A stretch of DNA of 64,000 nt from JALYRV01 sp036675475 (lineage in GTDB: Bacteria; Acidobacteriota; Vicinamibacteria; Vicinamibacterales; SCN-69-37), in contig JAKFEY010000020.1 of NCBI GenBank assembly GCA_036675475.1, forward strand, positions 22,915 to 86,914, written 5' to 3'. The position numbers and the translations under genes are program-made. Below, in pieces: positions 32,158 to 41,030 of this stretch (position 1 is the stretch's first letter; every line of letters begins with the position of its first letter). The notes under the pieces were generated by a model. That model did no database searches and had not been told where the DNA came from. It was given only the letters and a program-made list of their open reading frames with translations.

Positions 32158-32919
32158 TCAGCCCGCCTTCGACTCCATCCAGGCGACCACGTCCTGGCGC
32201 GTCGCCACGAGCACGCGCGGCGCCATGTCCGGCAGCCGCACGCCCGTGGGCTCCACCATCGTGTTCGTGTCGATGACGATGTCCCCCTCCTGCAGCGGCC
32301 ACGGCTGGTGGTGAATGTCGATGTGCAGCAGATGGTTGCTCGGGCTGACGGTGTAGAGGCGATAGCGCTCGGTGAGGAAGTGATCGAGCGTGCCCGGCTG
32401 CGCGTCGAACACGGGGCCCGTCGCGCGATAGCGCGCGTCGAACTCGCCGGCCGGCGGCGTGCCGGCCTCGATCCTCCGGCTGCGATAGTGAATCCATCCG
32501 TCGCGCGCCTCGACGCTCATCACCGCCGAAAAATACGGCAGGTGCAGCAGCGATCGCGCAAAGCCCACCGCCAGCGGGTTGCCCGCATCCAGGCTGAAAA
32601 AATAGACGCCCGGCTTGCCGCCGGCGACGACATAGGTGCGGACGTTGAGCTCGGGAAACGCCGACACGAACGGCAGGGCGGGCACGCCGCGCGGCGCGAC
32701 GTTGGTCATGCGAAACGGGACGACGCCGAGCCAGGCCTGGCCCTCGAAGACGTCCATCTCGAGGCCGGCCGGCAGCGCGGTGCGCAGGAGGGTGTGATCG
32801 ACCGGCCAGTGGAGGAAGGCCAGGTCACGCCACGTCTGCGTCATCAGCCACGGGCCCTCGGGCATCGGCCACGGGCGGTGTTCGGTGCGTTCCAGCGTCG
32901 CGTAATTGAAGTCGTTCAT
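32158..32919 (-). CDS. DUF2071 (YqjF-like) protein
   Basis: A 253-residue cytoplasmic protein of the DUF2071 family. It shows FLHWPVDHTLLRTALPAGLE near residue 35, FEGQAWLGVVPFRMTNVAPR near 58, then FPELNVRTYVV and GVYFFSLDAGNPLAV, all family landmarks. The fold is related to acetoacetate decarboxylase, but catalysis has not been shown; some relatives are named after an aromatic-compound-detoxification phenotype. The ATG at 32919 is preceded not by a clear Shine-Dalgarno but by a perfect hairpin 7 bases upstream. The neighbour on the right is divergent. Confidence 0.85.
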   Translation of the reverse strand: MNDFNYATLERTEHRPWPMPEGPWLMTQTWRDLAFLHWPVDHTLLRTALPAGLEMDVFEGQAWLGVVPFRMTNVAPRGVPALPFVSAFPELNVRTYVVAGGKPGVYFFSLDAGNPLAVGFARSLLHLPYFSAVMSVEARDGWIHYRSRRIEAGTPPAGEFDARYRATGPVFDAQPGTLDHFLTERYRLYTVSPSNHLLHIDIHHQPWPLQEGDIVIDTNTMVEPTGVRLPDMAPRVLVATRQDVVAWMESKAG

Positions 32920-32926
32920 GTGGCAG

Positions 32927-32947
32927 GCCGGGACTTTCAGTCCCGGC
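32927..32947. promoter_or_regulatory. Perfect hairpin just before the DUF2071 start
   Basis: GCCGGGACT (32927-32935) and AGTCCCGGC (32939-32947) form a 9-base perfect stem with a 3-base loop TTC. On the minus strand the hairpin ends 7 bases from the start codon and takes the place of a ribosome-binding site. There is no T-run after it. Confidence 0.6.
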
Positions 32948-33015
32948 GATCTCCGCTGCAAGATTCGCCCCGTCTCGCCGCTCGCGCCGCCGGCCCGTCC
33001 CTGTACAATCACGCC

Positions 33016-33507
33016 GTGCTGCGAGCGACCATCTGGCTGTCGGTGCTGGCGTGGGCGTCGGCCGAAGTGCTGCGGCGCGCCGGCGCCGACCGGCGCGACG
33101 CCGCGCGCGCCATGTACACGGCGGGCGTGCTGCTGCTCATGGGCCACACGGTTGCGGCCTTTCAGCTGCATCACGCCTGGAGCCACGGCGCGGCGTGGGA
33201 GGCGACGGCCGCGCGCACCGAGGCGATGACCGGTTTCGCGTCGGGCAGCGGGCTCTATCTCAACTATCTCTTCATCGCGGCCTGGGCCGCCGATGCCGCC
33301 TGGTGGTGGCTGCGGCCGCGCCAGTATCTGCACCGCGCCCGCGCGCTGGATCGTGCCGTGTTCGGCTTCTTCACCTTCATGTTCATCAACGGCGCCATCG
33401 TCTTCGCGGCCGGGCCGATGCGGATCGCGGGCGCCGCGGCGGTGGCTGCCGCCATCGTGGCCCGCACCGGGCTGCCGGAGCGGCGGGCAGCGGGAGGCCG
33501 CGCATGA
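33016..33507 (+). CDS. Membrane protein coupled to MFS transporter
   Basis: A 163-residue protein with four membrane segments: LRATIWLSVLAWASAEVLR, AARAMYTAGVLLLMGHTVAA, GSGLYLNYLFIAAWAADAAW and RALDRAVFGFFTFMFINGAI. The start is a GTG at 33016 that opens directly on the first helix. The histidines in HTVAAFQLHHAWSHG might bind metal or haem, but I recognise no family. Its stop overlaps the ATG of the MFS transporter gene by four bases, so the two are likely translated together, and it may be a small partner subunit. Confidence 0.7.
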   Translation: MLRATIWLSVLAWASAEVLRRAGADRRDAARAMYTAGVLLLMGHTVAAFQLHHAWSHGAAWEATAARTEAMTGFASGSGLYLNYLFIAAWAADAAWWWLRPRQYLHRARALDRAVFGFFTFMFINGAIVFAAGPMRIAGAAAVAAAIVARTGLPERRAAGGRA

Positions 33508-34757
33508 CCGGCGCCATCGCCACCGCGCTCGGCGCCCCGCGCGCGCGGCGCATGTTCTATGGCTGGGTAGTGGTCGGCATGGCGGCGCTCGCCATGGTGG
33601 GCACGCTGCCGGGCCGCACGCAGGGCCTCGGATTGGTCACCGAGCCGCTCATGCGCGACGCCGGTCTGACGCGCATTGCGTTCGCGCAGATCAATCTCGT
33701 GGCGACGCTCGCCGGCGCGCTCTTCTGCATCGGCATCGGGCGCCTGATCGATCGCCGCGGCTCCCGCCTGGTCTTGACCGTGAACGCGCTGCTGCTTGGC
33801 GCGGTGGTGATCGCGATGAGCCGCGCGTCGGGCCTCGTCGCCATGCTCGTGCTGATCACACTGACGCGCGGGCTCGGGCAGAGCGCGCTGTCGGTGGTGA
33901 GTCTCGCCATGGTGGGCAAGTGGTTTCGCGCGCGCCTCACGCGCGCGATGGCGGTGTATTCGCTGCTCATGAGCATCGGCTTCATGGCCGCGTTCCCGCT
34001 GGTCGGCGCCGTCGTGCTGGCCGCAGGCTGGCGCACGGCGTGGCTGGCGGTCGGCGTCGCGCTCATCGCGGGCCTCGCGCCGCTGGCATGGTTGCTGGTG
34101 CGCTCTGTGCCGGAAGAGATCGGCGACGAGGTCGACGGCGCGCGCCCCGGCGGCGAGGGGGCCTCGACCCTCGAAGGCGCGACGCTCGGTCAGGCGCTGC
34201 GGACGCCGGCCTTCTGGGTCTTTGCGATCGCAAGCGCGCTCTACGGTCTCGTGGCCTCGGGCATCGGCCTCTTCAACGAATCGATTCTCGCCGAGCGCGG
34301 CTTCGCGCCCGGCATCTATCACCAGGCGCTCGCGGTCACCGCCATGACGGCGCTGGCCGGCAACTTCCTCTCGGGCGCGCTCGCCGATCGCGTGTCGCTG
34401 CGCGCGCAGCTGCTCGTCGCCCTGGTCATGCTGGCCGCGGGCCTCGCGGCGCTGCCGCACGTGAGCACGACCGCCCACGTCATGGCGCAGGCCGTGGCCA
34501 TGGGCCTGGCCGGCGGCTTCGTCATCGTCGTCTTCTTCAGTTTCTGGGGACGCGCGTACGGCCAGGCGCACCTCGGGCGCATCCAGGGCGCCGCGCAGGC
34601 GATGACGGTGGTGGCGTCGGCCGTCGGTCCGCTGCTGTTCGCGTGGGGCCACGCGCTGACCGGCACCTACGCCGCGGGCTTCTATCTGCTCTCGGGACTC
34701 GTCGTCATCATGGCCATCGCTGCCGCGACGGTCAGGATCCGGAATCTCGCCACGTAG
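33504..34757 (+). CDS. MFS transporter
   Basis: A 417-residue major facilitator with about twelve membrane spans in two halves. The first half includes FYGWVVVGMAALAMVGTLPG and ends in a central loop around EEIGDEVDGARPGGEGASTL; the second starts at FWVFAIASALYGLVASGIG. The loop after helix 2 reads GIGRLIDRRGSRLVL, matching the family signature GxLaDrxGrkxxL. This shape resembles oxalate/formate or monocarboxylate antiporters of the MFS. The substrate cannot be told. It is coupled to the small membrane protein gene upstream by a four-base overlap. Confidence 0.88.
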   Translation: MTGAIATALGAPRARRMFYGWVVVGMAALAMVGTLPGRTQGLGLVTEPLMRDAGLTRIAFAQINLVATLAGALFCIGIGRLIDRRGSRLVLTVNALLLGAVVIAMSRASGLVAMLVLITLTRGLGQSALSVVSLAMVGKWFRARLTRAMAVYSLLMSIGFMAAFPLVGAVVLAAGWRTAWLAVGVALIAGLAPLAWLLVRSVPEEIGDEVDGARPGGEGASTLEGATLGQALRTPAFWVFAIASALYGLVASGIGLFNESILAERGFAPGIYHQALAVTAMTALAGNFLSGALADRVSLRAQLLVALVMLAAGLAALPHVSTTAHVMAQAVAMGLAGGFVIVVFFSFWGRAYGQAHLGRIQGAAQAMTVVASAVGPLLFAWGHALTGTYAAGFYLLSGLVVIMAIAAATVRIRNLAT

Positions 34758-34782
34758 CGTCACGCTATACACTCACGCCTGG

Positions 34783-37287
34783 ATGGCTCGACACCGCGTT
34801 CTCCTCCTCTTACTGTTCGTGGGCAGCGGCTGTGCCGCGCTCGTGTACGAAGTGGTCTGGTTCCAGCTGCTGCAGCTGGTGATTGGATCGTCGGCCGTGT
34901 CGATGGCCGTGCTGCTCGGCACCTTCATGGGCGGCATGTGCGCCGGCAGCCTGCTGCTGCCGAAATACGTCGGCCGCGACGCGCATCCGCTGCGCGTGTA
35001 TGCCACGCTCGAAGCCGCGATCGGCCTCTTCGCCATCGTCGTGCTTCTGGTGACACCGCTCGTGGGCTACGTGTACTCGTCGATTGCCGGCTACGGCTTC
35101 GGCGGCCTGCTGCTGCGCGGGCTCGTGGCGGCCATCGTGCTGCTGCCGCCGACCGTCCTGATGGGCGCCACGCTGCCGGCCATCGCGCGCTATGTCGAAT
35201 TGACGCCGCGCGGCGTGGCGTGGCTCGGCTTCTTTTACGGCGGCAACATCGCCGGCGCCGTCATCGGCTGCCTGCTCGCCGGCTTCTATCTGCTGCGCGT
35301 CCACGACATGTTCGTGTCGACCTTCGCCGCCGTCGCGATCAACCTCGCGGTCGCAGCGGCCGCCTGGATGCTAGCCAAGCACTCCGCGGCCATACAGCGT
35401 GACAGCGAAGGCGCTGCACTGGAGCGGACACCTGTTGAGCGGGATCCACTGACAACCAGCTACCAGCAACCCTCCTCCGCGCTGCGCGCTTTGGAGGGCA
35501 GGCCAACAACCGTTTATCTCGCCATCGGCCTCTCAGGCCTCACAGCCCTGGGATCTCAGGTCGTGTGGACGCGGCTGCTGTCGCTGCTCGTGGGCGCGAC
35601 CGTGTATGCGTTCGCCATCATCCTTGCGGTGTTTCTCACAGGCCTTGGCATCGGCAGCGCCATCGGCGCCGCGCTGTCGCGATCGACGCGGCGGCCGCGT
35701 CTTGCGCTTGGCGTGTGTCAGCTTGCGCTGATGGCGGCCATCGCGTGGGCGGCCTACATGCTCGCGGCCGGCCTCCCGTACTGGCCGATCAATCCGTCGC
35801 TGGCCACGTCGACGGCGATCGTGTTCCAGGTGGATCTCGTGCGCGCGGCGTGGGTCGTGCTGCCCGGCGCCATCCTCTGGGGCGCAAGCTTCCCGCTTGC
35901 GCTTGCGGCCGTGGCGCCGCGCGGCGGGGATCCCGGGCGCATGGTCGGCCGCGTGTACGCCGCAAACACCGCGGGCGCCATCGCCGGCGCGATTGGCGCG
36001 AGCCTGTTCCTCGTCGAGGCCATGGGGACCATGCGTGCGCAGCAGGTGTTCATGGCGCTGTCGGCCATCGCGGCATGCTTTGCGATGGCGCCGCTGCTGT
36101 GGACGAGCCCGAAAGCGAAGGGCGCGCCTTCCGAAACGCCGCTCGGCACCTTCGGCTTCACGGTTGTCGTGATCGCGCTCGTCGCGGCGATCTGGACGGT
36201 CAACCGCCTGCCCGCCGTGCCCGGCCTGCTCATCGCCTATGGCCGCTACATGGTGACGTGGCTCGGACAGGCCGATGTCGTGTTCGCCGGCGAGGGCCTC
36301 AACTCGTCGGTCGCGGTCACGCAGCTGCCCGGCGGCATTCGCAACTTTCACGTGAGCGGCAAAGTCGAGGCGTCGAGCGAGCCGCAGGACATGCGCCTGC
36401 AGCGCATGCTCGGCCATCTGCCCGCGCTGCTGCACGACGGGCCGAAATCGGTGCTCGTCGTCGGCTGCGGCGCCGGCGTCACCGCGGGCTCGTTCGTTAC
36501 CTATCCGTCGCTCGAGCGTCTCGTCATCGCCGAAATCGAGCCGCTCATTCCCCAGGTCGTCACCACCTATTTCCGGGAGGAAAACCACGGTGTCGTCAGC
36601 GACCCGCGCGTGCAGATCGTGTATGACGATGCGCGGCATTACGTGCTGACGGCGGACGAGCAGTTCGACGTCATCACGTCCGACCCGATTCATCCGTGGG
36701 TGAAGGGCTCGGCTACGCTCTACACGCGTGAGTATTTCGAGATGGTCAAGCGCCATCTCAAGCCGGGCGGCATCGTCACGCAGTGGGTGCCGCTGTACGA
36801 AAGCGACCTCGCCGTGGTGCGCAGCGAGATTGCGACGTTCGTGGAGGTCTTCCCCGACGCGACGATCTGGGCGAACCTGCAGCAGGGGCAGGGCTACGAC
36901 GTCGTGCTGATGGCCCGAAACCCCGCGGGCGGCAGTCAGGACAGCGGCGTCATCGATCTCGACGCGGTGATGCAGCGCTTCGCCGATCCGCGGTTCGCGC
37001 AGGCGAAGCAGTCGATGCAGGGCGCCGCCTTCATGTCGCCGCTGGATCTGCTGGCCACGTACGGCGGGCGCGGATCGGACCTGCGGCCGTGGCTGGCCGG
37101 CGCGGAAATCAACCGCGATCGCAACCTGCGCCTGCAGTACCTGGCCGGCATGCAGTTGAACCGGTACGAGGGCGGGCCCATTTACGACGCGATGGCGCGC
37201 TATCGCACGTTCCCCGAGTCGCTCTTCACGGGTGACGGCGCACTCGTGGCGGAGCTCAGGACCCTCATGGGGTTCGGCGATCGATGA
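34783..37287 (+). CDS. Membrane protein fused to spermidine-synthase-like domain
   Basis: An 834-residue fused protein. The N-terminal two-thirds have about fifteen membrane segments in two blocks, beginning LLLLLFVGSGCAALVYEVVW and, after a variable linker near 208-245, LSGLTALGSQVVWTRLLSLL; each block repeats the same opening helix pattern, so it is a duplicated domain. The C-terminal 230 residues (from about 550) are a class I methyltransferase-like polyamine-synthase fold with VLVVGCGAGVTAGSF, VIAEIEPLIPQVV and DVITSDPIHPWVKG. The conserved aspartate of aminopropyltransferases is present in TSDP. It may transfer aminopropyl or a related group at the membrane, but activity is unproven. The linker contains a heptamer repeat. 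Confidence 0.85.
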   Translation: MARHRVLLLLLFVGSGCAALVYEVVWFQLLQLVIGSSAVSMAVLLGTFMGGMCAGSLLLPKYVGRDAHPLRVYATLEAAIGLFAIVVLLVTPLVGYVYSSIAGYGFGGLLLRGLVAAIVLLPPTVLMGATLPAIARYVELTPRGVAWLGFFYGGNIAGAVIGCLLAGFYLLRVHDMFVSTFAAVAINLAVAAAAWMLAKHSAAIQRDSEGAALERTPVERDPLTTSYQQPSSALRALEGRPTTVYLAIGLSGLTALGSQVVWTRLLSLLVGATVYAFAIILAVFLTGLGIGSAIGAALSRSTRRPRLALGVCQLALMAAIAWAAYMLAAGLPYWPINPSLATSTAIVFQVDLVRAAWVVLPGAILWGASFPLALAAVAPRGGDPGRMVGRVYAANTAGAIAGAIGASLFLVEAMGTMRAQQVFMALSAIAACFAMAPLLWTSPKAKGAPSETPLGTFGFTVVVIALVAAIWTVNRLPAVPGLLIAYGRYMVTWLGQADVVFAGEGLNSSVAVTQLPGGIRNFHVSGKVEASSEPQDMRLQRMLGHLPALLHDGPKSVLVVGCGAGVTAGSFVTYPSLERLVIAEIEPLIPQVVTTYFREENHGVVSDPRVQIVYDDARHYVLTADEQFDVITSDPIHPWVKGSATLYTREYFEMVKRHLKPGGIVTQWVPLYESDLAVVRSEIATFVEVFPDATIWANLQQGQGYDVVLMARNPAGGSQDSGVIDLDAVMQRFADPRFAQAKQSMQGAAFMSPLDLLATYGGRGSDLRPWLAGAEINRDRNLRLQYLAGMQLNRYEGGPIYDAMARYRTFPESLFTGDGALVAELRTLMGFGDR
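35453..35473. repeat. Heptanucleotide array inside an inter-domain linker
   Basis: CAACCAG, CTACCAG, CAACCCT: three 7-base units inside the coding linker that joins the two membrane blocks of the spermidine-synthase-like fusion. It is in frame but variable-looking; it resembles the reverse complement of the array at 62148 (GGTTG words). Confidence 0.55.
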
Positions 37288-37314
37288 ACGCAAACAGGCC
37301 CGCGCCCGCCGCCG

Positions 37315-38028
37315 TCAGCGCAGCCTGAAGGTCACCCTGACCGTCACGAGCACCGGCACTTTCTGGCCGTTCAGCGTCGTCGGCGAGTAGCGCCACTTCG
37401 ACACCGCTTCTTTCGCGGCGCCGTCGAGCAGCGGGATTGATCCAATCACGCGGATGTTCACGACGCGCCCGGCCTCGTCGATCGTCGCCTCCAGAGTCAC
37501 CGTGCCTTCCACGCGCGCGGTCTGCGCGATCGGCGGATAGATCGGCTCCACATACGCGACGCGCTTCGGAAACTCCACCTGGCCGCCCGCGCGCACGATC
37601 TCAGGCTTCTGCGGTGGCGGTGGCTGCGTGATCGCGATCGATCCGGTACCGCCCGGCACGCCTGTCGCACCGAAGCCGGATCCGATCGGCAGCGCGCCGG
37701 GAGCTTCCGGAACGCCCGGCAACGGCGTGGCAACTTCGGGCGCAATCGTGTCTGGCGCGTGCAGCGGCGCCGCGTCGGGATTTGCCGCGGGAGCCGACCG
37801 CGGCGCCGACGGCGGCTGCACCGCCGGCGCGGGCGGCATTGCCGCGGGCGCCACGAACGCGTCGATGCGGCTCATCGCATCGGGCATCGAAACGCTGCCG
37901 ACAAGCGGCAGCACAATCACCAGCAGCACGACGCCGGCGTGCAGGGCGATGGACGTAGGTACGGTGAGGCCGCGCGGCGCTCCGGCAGGCGCCGGCCGCG
38001 ACGCGGGATCGAACAGGTTTGCAGGCAT
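37315..38028 (-). CDS. TonB-family energy transducer
   Basis: A 237-residue TonB-like protein. A cytoplasmic N-terminus and one membrane helix (SIALHAGVVLLVIVLPLVG), a proline/alanine-rich periplasmic spacer (APAVQPPSAPRSAPAANPDA) and a C-terminal TonB domain from about 155, starting KRVAYVEPIYPPIAQTARVE and ending LLDGAAKEAVSKWRYSPTTL then VPVLVTVRVTFRLR. It should couple the proton motive force to TonB-dependent receptors, and the receptor at 25976 is a candidate partner. ExbB/ExbD genes are not in the window. I chose the ATG at 38028, preceded by GGAGGG; a longer frame to 38058 exists. It follows the orphan permease gene on the same strand after about 100 bases. Confidence 0.87.
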   Translation of the reverse strand: MPANLFDPASRPAPAGAPRGLTVPTSIALHAGVVLLVIVLPLVGSVSMPDAMSRIDAFVAPAAMPPAPAVQPPSAPRSAPAANPDAAPLHAPDTIAPEVATPLPGVPEAPGALPIGSGFGATGVPGGTGSIAITQPPPPQKPEIVRAGGQVEFPKRVAYVEPIYPPIAQTARVEGTVTLEATIDEAGRVVNIRVIGSIPLLDGAAKEAVSKWRYSPTTLNGQKVPVLVTVRVTFRLR

Positions 38029-38090
38029 GGACCCTCCAGTCACACGGCAGGCGGACACGCAGGCGTTGCATCACCTACGTCCGCCGGTGG

Positions 38091-38106
38091 AGGAAGGGCC
38101 CTTCCT
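38091..38106. promoter_or_regulatory. 16-base perfect palindrome upstream of the TonB gene
   Basis: AGGAAGGGCCCTTCCT is a perfect 16-base palindrome in the 102-base gap between the permease stop (38131) and the TonB-family start (38028), both on the minus strand. Its position suggests an operator for a TonB-gene promoter, but no promoter consensus is obvious next to it. Confidence 0.5.
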
Positions 38107-38130
38107 TGTTAGTGCTTAGACACCACTTCG

Positions 38131-40590
38131 CTAATCCTGGCGCAGGACGATCATCGGGTTGACCGTGGTGGCGCGTTGCGCGGGCACCAGGCACGCGATG
38201 ACGGCCACGACGGCAATGAACCCGCTGACCGCGGCCATGGTGACCGGGTCGATGGGGCGCACGTTGAACAGCTGGGCCTGCAGATATTTCGTCAGCAGCG
38301 CAGACGCGCCAAGCCCGAGCACGAGTCCGACGCCCGCGAGCAGCAACCCGTAGCGCATGACCATGCTGAGCACGCTGCCGCGCGACGCGCCGAGCGCCAT
38401 GCGGATGCCGATCTCCTGCCGGCGCTCGGTCACCGCATACGACAGGATGCCGTAGGTGCCGATCGCCGCCAGCACCAGCGCGAGGCCCGCAAACACCGAC
38501 AGCAGCGTGGTGAGGAAGCGCGGCCGCGCCACGGCATCGTCGAACACTTCGTCCATCGAGCGGTAGCGCACCATGGGCAGCGACGCGTCGGCCTGCTGCA
38601 CGATGCGCCGAATCGACGGCGCGAGCGCGTCGGCATCGCCGCTGGTGCGCACCACGACGTTCATGTTGCCGGTGGCATTGTTGTTGTACTGCAGCGACTG
38701 GTCGTACAGCAGATACAACTCGGTGCCGGTTTCGGCGGTGATGCCGCCCTGCTTGACGTCCTTGAGCACGCCGATGACCGTGCCGAACGGCGCCTGCGGA
38801 TTGAAGCCGGGCTTGATTCGCAGGCCGATGGGATCGCGGTCGCCGAAGAACTTGCGCACGGTGGCTTCGTTGATCATCACGACGGGCGGGCCGCCGGCGT
38901 CCTGCTGCGTGAACGCGCGGCCTTTGACGACGGGGATGCCCATCGTCTCGACGTAGGACGGCGACACCGTCTGCCAGTAGTCGACGTTCTGCGGCGGCTG
39001 GTTGGGATCGCCGTTGTTGGGAATGTGCTCGAAGTCCGTGTCGTTGGCGTTGACCGCCCGCAGCGGCGGCAGGCCGGTCATCAGCGCCACGCCCTGCACG
39101 CCGGGCAGCGCGCGCAGCTGCTCCTGCAGCCGGTTGAAGAACGCGATGCGCTGCGGCGGCTGATAGCGCGTCGTCGGCAGCACCAGACCGAACGTCACCA
39201 TTTGCGATCGGTCGAAGCCGGCGTCCACCTTCATCAGGTTGGCGAACGACTTGATCAACAGGCCCGCGCCGATCACGAGCACCACCGCGAGGGCCACTTC
39301 GGCGACGACCAACACGTTGCGCACGCGCCGGCGCGTCGCGCCGCCGGAGCTGCCGCGGGTGCCGGCTTCCTTGAGCGTGTGATTCAGATTGAGCCCGCGC
39401 GCCATCAGCAGGGGCGCGAGGCCGAAGATGAAGCCGGTGACGACGGCCATGGCCAGCGTGAAGGCGAGCACGCGTCCGTCGATCTCGATGTGGCTGGCGA
39501 GCGGAATGCCCTGGCCGTTGGTGGCCAGGATCGCGTTCAGGCCCGCATAGGCGAGGCCCACGCCGGCCGCCGACGCCAGGAGCGCCAGGATGACGCCTTC
39601 GGTGACGAACTGCCGCAGCATGCGGCCGACGCCCGCGCCCAGCGCCACGCGCACGGCAAATTCGCGCTGCCGCGTTTCGGCGCGCGCGAGCAGCAGATTC
39701 GCGAGATTCGCGCACGCAATCAGCAGCACGAAGCCGACCGCGCCCTGCAGCACCCACAGCGCCGTCGCGACGCTGCCGACGATGTCTTCCTTGAGCGAGC
39801 TGATGTTGAGGCGATGGTTGCCTGGCTGCGTGCCGTTCGGCGCGTGATTGTTCGGGAACTCCGTCCGCCACCGCTCGGTGATCGTGTCGAGCTCCGCGCG
39901 CGCCTGTCCCTCGGTGACGCCCGCTTTCAGCCGGCCGATCAGATAAAGAAAATGTCCGCCGCGGTTGCCGGGGCTCGCCGGATCGATCGTCAGCGGCAGC
40001 CACATCTCCACGCGCTGATCGTGCACGTCATAGCCGCGCGGCATGATGCCGACGATGCGCGTGGGCGTGCCGCTGACATCGACGACGCGGCCAAGCGCCT
40101 GCGGCGACGCGCCGAACGCGCGCTGCCACAGCTCGTACGACAGGATCAGGACATCTTCCGCGCCGGGCAGCGTGTCTTCGCGCGTGAACATGCGGCCCGC
40201 GATCGGGCTGACGCCGAGCGCCGGCATGAGCCCTTCGGTCACCAGGCCCACGACCGGGCGCATGGGCGTGTCGGCGCCGAGATTCGACGCGCTGATGTTG
40301 TAGCCCCCCACCGCGTCGTACGACGTCGACCAGTTGCGGAATTCGAGGTATTCGGGCACCGAGACCCAGAACTGATCGAAGCCGAGCGTGGGGAACTGGC
40401 TCGTGATGTAGACGAGCCGCTCAGGCTGCGGATAGGGCAGCGGCTTCAGGACGACGGCGTTGACGACGCTGAAGATGGCGGTGTTCGCGCCGATGCCGAG
40501 CGCCAGCGTGAGGATCGTGATGGCGGCAAAGCCCGGCGCCTTGATGAGGGCGCGGCTCGCGTAGCGCACGTCTTGCAGCACAGTCTCCAT
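38131..40590 (-). CDS. Acidobacterial orphan FtsX/MacB-like permease
   Basis: An 819-residue permease with the ADOP pattern. After a short cytoplasmic start (RYASRALIKAPGFAAITILT) and the first helix with GIGANTAIFSVVNAVVLKPL, it has a MacB-like periplasmic domain, three helices around AVGFVLLIACANLANLLLAR, then a second periplasmic domain and a final helix group FAGLALVLAAIGTYGILSYA. This is two FtsX-type units fused, which explains the length. ADOPs usually lack a neighbouring ATPase, as here. They are linked to lipoprotein or peptide export, but without evidence for this copy. It precedes the TonB-family gene on the same strand. A second copy is at 52160. Confidence 0.9.
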   Translation of the reverse strand: METVLQDVRYASRALIKAPGFAAITILTLALGIGANTAIFSVVNAVVLKPLPYPQPERLVYITSQFPTLGFDQFWVSVPEYLEFRNWSTSYDAVGGYNISASNLGADTPMRPVVGLVTEGLMPALGVSPIAGRMFTREDTLPGAEDVLILSYELWQRAFGASPQALGRVVDVSGTPTRIVGIMPRGYDVHDQRVEMWLPLTIDPASPGNRGGHFLYLIGRLKAGVTEGQARAELDTITERWRTEFPNNHAPNGTQPGNHRLNISSLKEDIVGSVATALWVLQGAVGFVLLIACANLANLLLARAETRQREFAVRVALGAGVGRMLRQFVTEGVILALLASAAGVGLAYAGLNAILATNGQGIPLASHIEIDGRVLAFTLAMAVVTGFIFGLAPLLMARGLNLNHTLKEAGTRGSSGGATRRRVRNVLVVAEVALAVVLVIGAGLLIKSFANLMKVDAGFDRSQMVTFGLVLPTTRYQPPQRIAFFNRLQEQLRALPGVQGVALMTGLPPLRAVNANDTDFEHIPNNGDPNQPPQNVDYWQTVSPSYVETMGIPVVKGRAFTQQDAGGPPVVMINEATVRKFFGDRDPIGLRIKPGFNPQAPFGTVIGVLKDVKQGGITAETGTELYLLYDQSLQYNNNATGNMNVVVRTSGDADALAPSIRRIVQQADASLPMVRYRSMDEVFDDAVARPRFLTTLLSVFAGLALVLAAIGTYGILSYAVTERRQEIGIRMALGASRGSVLSMVMRYGLLLAGVGLVLGLGASALLTKYLQAQLFNVRPIDPVTMAAVSGFIAVVAVIACLVPAQRATTVNPMIVLRQD

Positions 40591-40638
40591 AAGTGCTGCG
40601 TTAGACGGAAATCCGCCGGGTAAGGTTGGATCGCGGCG

Positions 40639-40989
40639 TCAGCGCGCCGGCGGATCTGACGCCGGGAACGACTCGCGCTCGGCCTCGTCAACGCCGTCGC
40701 CGCCGATGTAGCCGCGATCGCGCAGCGTGGCCGCGCCCCAGGCGCGGGCCTGCGTCAGATCCGCGTGGCCGGTCAGGCCGCGATACACCAGCAGCCCGCC
40801 CACCGCCGTCAGCAGCCCGCCGAGAATGCCGCGCTGCCGCAGTCCCATGGCCGCCAGGGCCGCGCCGCCGGCCACCGCCGCCGTGCGCGCGGGATCGAGT
40901 GTCCGCAAACGATCCATCAGGTGCGCGGCCGGCTCTTCGTCCCAGACGCTGCGGGGGGCGCGTTCGTTCGACAGGTTCAGGTTATCCAT
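40639..40989 (-). CDS. Small YgaP-type membrane protein with ESFPASDPPA tail
   Basis: A 116-residue protein with a central hydrophobic pair of helices (TAAVAGGAALAAMGLRQRG, ILGGLLTAVGGLLVYRGLTG) like the DUF2892/YgaP transmembrane domain. It ends in DEAERESFPASDPPA, a short motif found in many small proteobacterial and acidobacterial proteins. Function is unknown; rhodanese-associated forms of DUF2892 exist, but here the domain is alone. It diverges from the amidohydrolase gene and lies about 50 bases upstream of the orphan permease start on the same strand. Confidence 0.78.
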   Translation of the reverse strand: MDNLNLSNERAPRSVWDEEPAAHLMDRLRTLDPARTAAVAGGAALAAMGLRQRGILGGLLTAVGGLLVYRGLTGHADLTQARAWGAATLRDRGYIGGDGVDEAERESFPASDPPAR

Positions 40990-41030
40990 GCCTTGCCGAG
41001 GTGCACATCGTGTGCCGGTAGAATTCCCTC

